Under the pieces are notes generated by a model that was not told the origin of the DNA, made no database searches, and saw nothing but the letters and a program-made list of their open reading frames with translations. Shown one piece after another: positions 60,876-64,000 of a stretch of DNA of 64,000 nt. The stretch is from Laceyella putida (GTDB lineage: Bacteria; Bacillota; Bacilli; Thermoactinomycetales; Thermoactinomycetaceae). Location: NCBI RefSeq assembly GCF_042665195.1, contig NZ_JBHTBW010000006.1, positions 124,001 through 188,000 on the forward strand, in the 5' to 3' direction. Position 1 is the first letter of the stretch. Every line of letters begins with the position of its first letter. The position numbers were made by a program, and so were the translations under genes.

Positions 60876-61589
60876 TTACACCTCCTTATCCAGGGGTTCA
60901 TAATCTTTGCGAAGCGGATGACCGACCCAATCGTCCGGGAGCAAGATGCGCCGCAAATCGGGATGGCCGGTAAAATGAATCCCCATCAAATCAAACGCTT
61001 CCCGCTCATTCCAATCGGCGGCGGCCCACAGATGAGAAACCGTCGGCATCACGGATTCCTCCCGGTCCACTTTGACGCGAACGGCTATGTGATGTTGGTG
61101 TGTAAAGGAAACCAGTTGATAACAGATTTCCAGATGGGTCTCATAATCGACACTGGACAGGTTGCGCAAGTAGTCAAACGCCAGCGTCTCATCTTCTTTT
61201 AAGAGTTGTGCCACGGGTTCCCAATGATCCCGATGGATCACTAGCGTAGGGATATGACCGCTGGGTCGGTTGATATATGCCTCCGCCACCGCCTCCGAGT
61301 ATCCCTTTTCCTTGATTCGGGCGACAAATCGCTCCAAAAGGGGTTGCATCGGGGAAGGCTCCTCCGGCTTCTTCTCCTCCGCTTTCTTCGCCCCAGCTGG
61401 CCGGGGTCTGGCACCGGCTGCCGGACGCGCGCGCCCTGTCGGAGCCGCGGCCTTTTTGGTCCCCATCTCCCCTTTTGCCGCCTCGCCCTTTTTCTCCGCT
61501 GCCGGAAGCTCGTTTTCCGTTCCGGTTCCTGCTTGGCTTTTCTCGACACCCGCTTCTGGTTGTTTCTTCTTGTCCCCTTGCTCGCTCAT
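60876..61589 (-). CDS. nuoC: NADH-quinone oxidoreductase subunit C with low-complexity N-terminal extension
   Basis: 237 aa. Residues 1-80 are disordered, rich in Ala, Lys, Glu, Pro and Arg (GRARPAAGARPRPAGAKKA), and the 30-kDa-type domain begins near PLLERFVARIKEKG. The signature NEREAFDLMGIHFTGHPDLRRILLPDDW and the end GHPLRKDYEPLD are complete. Similar Ala-rich extensions are known in NuoC of Bacillaceae that lack NuoEFG; a role in binding an alternative electron donor is speculation. Confidence 0.94.
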   Translation of the reverse strand: MSEQGDKKKQPEAGVEKSQAGTGTENELPAAEKKGEAAKGEMGTKKAAAPTGRARPAAGARPRPAGAKKAEEKKPEEPSPMQPLLERFVARIKEKGYSEAVAEAYINRPSGHIPTLVIHRDHWEPVAQLLKEDETLAFDYLRNLSSVDYETHLEICYQLVSFTHQHHIAVRVKVDREESVMPTVSHLWAAADWNEREAFDLMGIHFTGHPDLRRILLPDDWVGHPLRKDYEPLDKEV

Positions 61590-62104
61590 CGACTGGTCAC
61601 CTTCTTCCCATGCTTCGCCTCATAGCGGATCTTCTCTTGCAATTTGTGGATGCCATAGATCAGTGCCGCCGGATTGGGTGGGCAACCGGGGATATACACA
61701 TCAACAGGGACGATTTGATCGACCCCTTTTACAACGGAATAAGATTTGATATAGGGTCCACCTGCGGTCGCACATGAGCCCATGGCAATCACCCATTTGG
61801 GTTCAGGCATTTGGTCATACAAACGTCGCAACAACGGCCCCATCTTTTTGGTGACGGTTCCCGCCACGATCATCACGTCTGATTGACGCGGCGAAGCGCG
61901 AAAAAATACGCCAAAACGGTCCAAGTCATAGTGGGAGCCACCGGTTCCCATCATCTCAATGGCACAACAAGCAAGACCAAAAGTCAGGGGCCACATGGAG
62001 TTGGAGCGGGCCCAGGCCTTCACCTGCTCCAAACTGGTGAATAAGACATTTCTCTCCAATTCTTGTTGTTCAAACGGCGTGATCTGTTCAAAGTTTACTC
62101 CCAT
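61586..62104 (-). CDS. nuoB: NADH-quinone oxidoreductase subunit B
   Basis: A 172-aa subunit carrying the last cluster, N2. The adjacent cysteines (ACCAIEMMG near residue 40) plus Cys in GSCATAGGPY and IPGCPPNP form its binding site. Starts inside the end of nuoA (10-bp overlap). Confidence 0.96.
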   Translation of the reverse strand: MGVNFEQITPFEQQELERNVLFTSLEQVKAWARSNSMWPLTFGLACCAIEMMGTGGSHYDLDRFGVFFRASPRQSDVMIVAGTVTKKMGPLLRRLYDQMPEPKWVIAMGSCATAGGPYIKSYSVVKGVDQIVPVDVYIPGCPPNPAALIYGIHKLQEKIRYEAKHGKKVTSR

Positions 62105-62475
62105 TCCAACACCTTCTTTTTCCAGGCGTAGAGTAATCCCAACACAAGGAAGAAAATAAAGATCAGCATTTCCACAAGAATAAACAGCCCCACATCCGTG
62201 CGAAGGGCATCATAACGAACCGCCCATGGATACAAGAAGACGGCTTCCACATCAAATATGACAAACAAAAGCGCAAACAAATAGTAACGGACGTTAAATT
62301 GAACCCAGCTGTCCCCTTTGGGATCAACCCCGCTCTCATACGTGATCTCCTTTTCGGCCGTGGGGTTATGCGGACGTAACAGTCGGCCCAACGATAAAGC
62401 GACAATCGGAAGCGCAATCCCGATCAGAAGGAAGACAGCGAGTTGCAAGTGGGTGGGATCAGGCGTCATGTTCAT
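62095..62475 (-). CDS. nuoA: NADH-quinone oxidoreductase subunit A
   Basis: A 126-aa three-helix subunit; the signature KEITYESGVDPKGDSWVQFNVRYYLFALLFVIFDVEAVFLYPW is complete. First gene of the operon; ATG at 62475 behind TAGGAGGG. The leader upstream is about 330 nt long. Confidence 0.96.
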   Translation of the reverse strand: MNMTPDPTHLQLAVFLLIGIALPIVALSLGRLLRPHNPTAEKEITYESGVDPKGDSWVQFNVRYYLFALLFVIFDVEAVFLYPWAVRYDALRTDVGLFILVEMLIFIFFLVLGLLYAWKKKVLEWE

Positions 62476-62830
62476 CCCTCCTAGTGGAAAATGACGGAGA
62501 CGGATCTGCCATCCGCCTATAAAACGCTTACATTACCTGTGGATTTATAGAGATTTTGCAAGATGAACACCTGAAATCGGTGATCGCCCTCACCTTTTGC
62601 CACAAGGTTCTTCATCAATTGTCGGCTCCGAGTGAGGAATCCTGAAGTGGCCATTCCCCTGCCCCAGCGCAGAGGATTCCCGGGCGATCCTGCAATATGG
62701 CGATGCGCCATGCAAGCCCTGTTGGACTTCGGTCCTTACGCCCCACGACTAAGCCGAGCTTTGACATATAAAACTTAAAGTGAAGTGTAGAAACTTCCAC
62801 TTCTATTGTTTGATTATACAACACTTTCCT
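62476..62830 (-). promoter_or_regulatory. long hairpin-rich leader and promoter of the nuo operon
   Basis: On the minus strand a perfect TATAAT (62814-62819) with a weak TTCTCA -35 starts a leader of about 330 nt. It holds GGAC CGAA GTCC (62724-62735), ATGGCG CAT CGCCAT (62697-62711), and GGAATCC / GGATTCC (62636-62642 with 62674-62680). The region is more GC-rich than its flanks and has no credible gene. No known riboswitch recognised. Confidence 0.5.
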
Positions 62831-63120
62831 AATTGTGAGAAGGTTGACGAAAACGACGAAAAATTGTCCGAATATCTCCGTTGACGAATAGATTGTTCTG
62901 TCCGTAGATATTCTTGCTATTACCGCGATTAAATATTTTATTATTTATTCTGAAAATACAACCAAAAGGGAGCGGTCCTCCGCATTCACCCCATCCTCAC
63001 GACATCTCGACTTACTCCCCGCGACTTTCGCATGACAGTCCAAGCCCTTCCCCAACAATCGATTGGATCTTTCGCCAAAGGCCTGCATTTTCATCAGCCC
63101 GCCAAAACCCATTCTTCCTT
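62831..63120. other. intergenic region between the nuo promoter and the atpC terminator
   Basis: About 290 bp, AT-rich near 62900-62960 and otherwise featureless. No ribosome binding site with a usable frame, no hairpin of note. Confidence 0.4.
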
Positions 63121-63161
63121 AAATAAAAAAAAGAGGACTTTAGCTACACTAAAATCCCCTC
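63121..63161 (-). terminator. terminator of atpC
   Basis: Minus-strand GGGGATTTTAG TGTAG CTAAAGTCCTC stem followed by TTTTTTTTATTT, 30 nt after the atpC stop. Confidence 0.88.
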
Positions 63162-63192
63162 CAACGGTTGGTCATATCCATCGCGGTTCAGT

Positions 63193-63447
63193 TTATACAC
63201 CGGCCGATTCAGCTAAGATCGTCACTTTGTCAGGCCGCACTTCAATAAATCCGCCACGGACGGAAATAACCTCTTCCGATCCGTCTTTCTTGATCCGCAC
63301 CGTATCACCTTTCAGCGGGCTGACAAATGGCGCATGCTTGGGAAGAATCCCCACATCCCCATTGGCCGCACGGGTAATAACCATTTCTACTTGTTCAGAG
63401 TACACGACCTTTTCAGGTGTAACGATATCCAATTGAATTTTGCTCAT
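63193..63447 (-). CDS. atpC: ATP synthase epsilon subunit, N-terminal domain only
   Basis: 84 aa in place of the usual 130-140. IQLDIVTPEKVVYSEQVEMV, GDVGILPKHAPFVSPLKGD and GGFIEVRPDKVTILAES are the full N-terminal beta-sandwich that binds the rotor. The protein ends at LAESAGV and TAA, just where the C-terminal helical hairpin should begin. That hairpin inhibits ATP hydrolysis in Bacillus-type enzymes. Reading past the stop gives TEPRWI and another stop, with no epsilon-like sequence, and the terminator follows at once. ATG at 63447 behind AGGATG. About 510 bp separate it from atpD; in most Bacillota they nearly abut. Confidence 0.92.
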   Translation of the reverse strand: MSKIQLDIVTPEKVVYSEQVEMVITRAANGDVGILPKHAPFVSPLKGDTVRIKKDGSEEVISVRGGFIEVRPDKVTILAESAGV

Positions 63448-63663
63448 GTGGACATCCTGCTACTCACCAAGCGATAAAACCTGGCCACAGCCATGTCTTT
63501 TCACACGGTAGCAGTCATTCACCTCCCCATCTCGGAGTTGAGGCTAAAATCTATGCAAATCGAACGATGCAAAGGAAAACGTCCCTTAACCACCGTATCG
63601 ATAAAAGCCCATCTCAGCCGTGCCATGTGCAAACCACATCAGGGCAACAACCCTTCAATGTTT

Positions 63664-63806
63664 AGAAGCTATTTCAAAACCATCTTTTGGATGGAGAAAT
63701 GGCTATTGCGATCGCTCCAAAACCGTTTTCCCATTCGCTTCACGCGGGACGAGGCGCTCATCGGGAAAAGGTTTTTCCGCTCATCAACGACTTTTGAAAT
63801 AACTTG
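63664..63806. repeat. MITE-like palindromic repeat, copy 2, between atpD and atpC
   Basis: About 143 bp with terminal inverted repeats AGAAGCTATTTCAAAA and TTTTGAAATAACTTGT (14 of 16 positions) and inner arms AACCGTTTTCCC / GGGAAAAGGTTTTTCC. Homologous to 30926-31064. Non-coding. Its position explains part of the unusual atpD-atpC spacing. Confidence 0.72.
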
Positions 63807-63893
63807 TAGTAAAATCCATCAATTATCGATCAGGCCGTAAGCGAAGGGCGTGGACCCCCTGAACAAATGGTTTGTCACCACATTACGGCGGAG
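63807..63893. other. remaining atpD-atpC spacer
   Basis: Together with 63448-63663 this makes about 300 bp without a gene around the MITE-like repeat. GGCCGTAAG and CATTACGGC make a weak inverted repeat here. No frame has a ribosome binding site. Otherwise nothing seen. Confidence 0.4.
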
Positions 63894-63944
63894 ATGGGAA
63901 AACTGCCTGGCAGAATCGATCCATCGGGACGAAGCCAGGCAGAT
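63894..63944 (-). terminator. terminator-like hairpin after atpD
   Basis: Minus-strand CTGCCTGGC / GCCAGGCAG around a 22-nt loop, followed by TTTTCCC, 12 nt after the atpD stop. It would reduce or end transcription before atpC. Confidence 0.75.
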
Positions 63945-63955
63945 TCGCTTGTGTT

Positions 63956-64000
63956 TTAACCGGTGTAACCCAGTGATTTCGCTTTTTCAATCGCTTCGTC
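63956..64000 (-). CDS. atpD: ATP synthase beta subunit, last 14 residues (runs off the right edge)
   Basis: The frame DEAIEKAKSLGYTG and TAA matches the extreme C-terminus of F1 beta subunits (E-x-x-EKAK pattern). Its identity is supported by atpC next on the same strand. Only this end is in the window. Confidence 0.8.
   Translation of the reverse strand, partial: DEAIEKAKSLGYTG

Noticed and set aside
62615..62824. 69-codon minus-strand frame upstream of nuoA
   Set aside because: Starts at the promoter -10 region, no ribosome binding site, and spans the hairpins of the leader.
1..64000. CRISPR arrays, tRNA or rRNA genes, integrated phage, restriction or toxin systems
   Set aside because: No regularly spaced direct repeats, no tRNA- or rRNA-like sequence and no matching protein motifs were seen on either strand.

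Overview
The window looks like a chromosome segment of a spore-forming Bacillota of the order Bacillales, most likely a thermoactinomycete-type organism (family-level call is inference). The reasons are the sporulation genes (spoIID, spoIIID, spoIIQ, splB), lipoprotein-rich secretion, strong AGGAGG-type ribosome binding sites, an S-box riboswitch, and gene neighbourhoods that match the Bacillus subtilis hpf-secA-prfB, tagV-yvyE-degU-comF and atp-ywmB-murAA-spoIID-spoIIQ-spoIIID-fabZ regions. Base composition is near 50% GC. Nearly everything lies on the minus strand.

Layout. 1-7.2 kb: prfB (with its programmed frameshift), secA, a glycosyltransferase, wecB, hpf and a cold-shock gene; the two sugar genes are inserted into the usual hpf-secA-prfB order. 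7.2-11 kb: a polar amino-acid ABC transporter whose operon contains a dense cluster of DnaA boxes, a second binding protein, and HU. 11-15 kb: comFC, comFA, a small GT2-like protein and a DegU-like regulator without DegS. 15-20 kb: a Tat-exported phosphoesterase, metK with a non-S-box attenuator leader, and a subtilisin-like lipoprotein. 19.7-24 kb: three tandem LytR-CpsA-Psr (LCP) ligases and a YigZ protein. 24-28.4 kb: a decayed drug transporter and metNIQ with an S-box.

28.7-42.5 kb is an exopolysaccharide or cell-wall polysaccharide locus: priming sugar transferase, epimerase, a fourth LCP ligase, glycosyltransferases, Wzy, Wzx and four enzymes (acetyltransferase, UDP-sugar 6-dehydrogenase, aminotransferase, Gfo/Idh dehydrogenase) that together fit the WbpA/B/E/D route to a diacetamido uronic acid; the WecB/WbpI-type epimerase sits at 4.9-5.9 kb. 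The distant sugar genes at 3-6 kb and this locus seem co-regulated: an inverted TATGTTACAG operator with identical spacing occurs at 4661-4703 and 40837-40879, with a looser version at 29646-29700, and a structured RNA element with compensating stem changes occurs upstream of both the 3.1-kb glycosyltransferase and the epimerase. Two paralogous small membrane proteins (36 and 43 aa) bracket the locus.

42.5-52.4 kb: fabZ, malic enzyme, pgsA, an EpuA-type membrane protein, spoIIID, spoIIQ, splB, spoIID, murA, ywmB and a DUF1146 gene. 52.5-62.5 kb: an 11-gene NADH-quinone oxidoreductase operon (nuoABCDHIJKLMN) without nuoEFG, preceded by a long hairpin-rich leader. 63-64 kb: the end of the ATP synthase operon, where atpD is followed by a terminator-like hairpin and a MITE-like repeat, and atpC encodes only the N-terminal beta domain of subunit epsilon.

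All functional calls rest on reading protein motifs and gene order; no database search was run.
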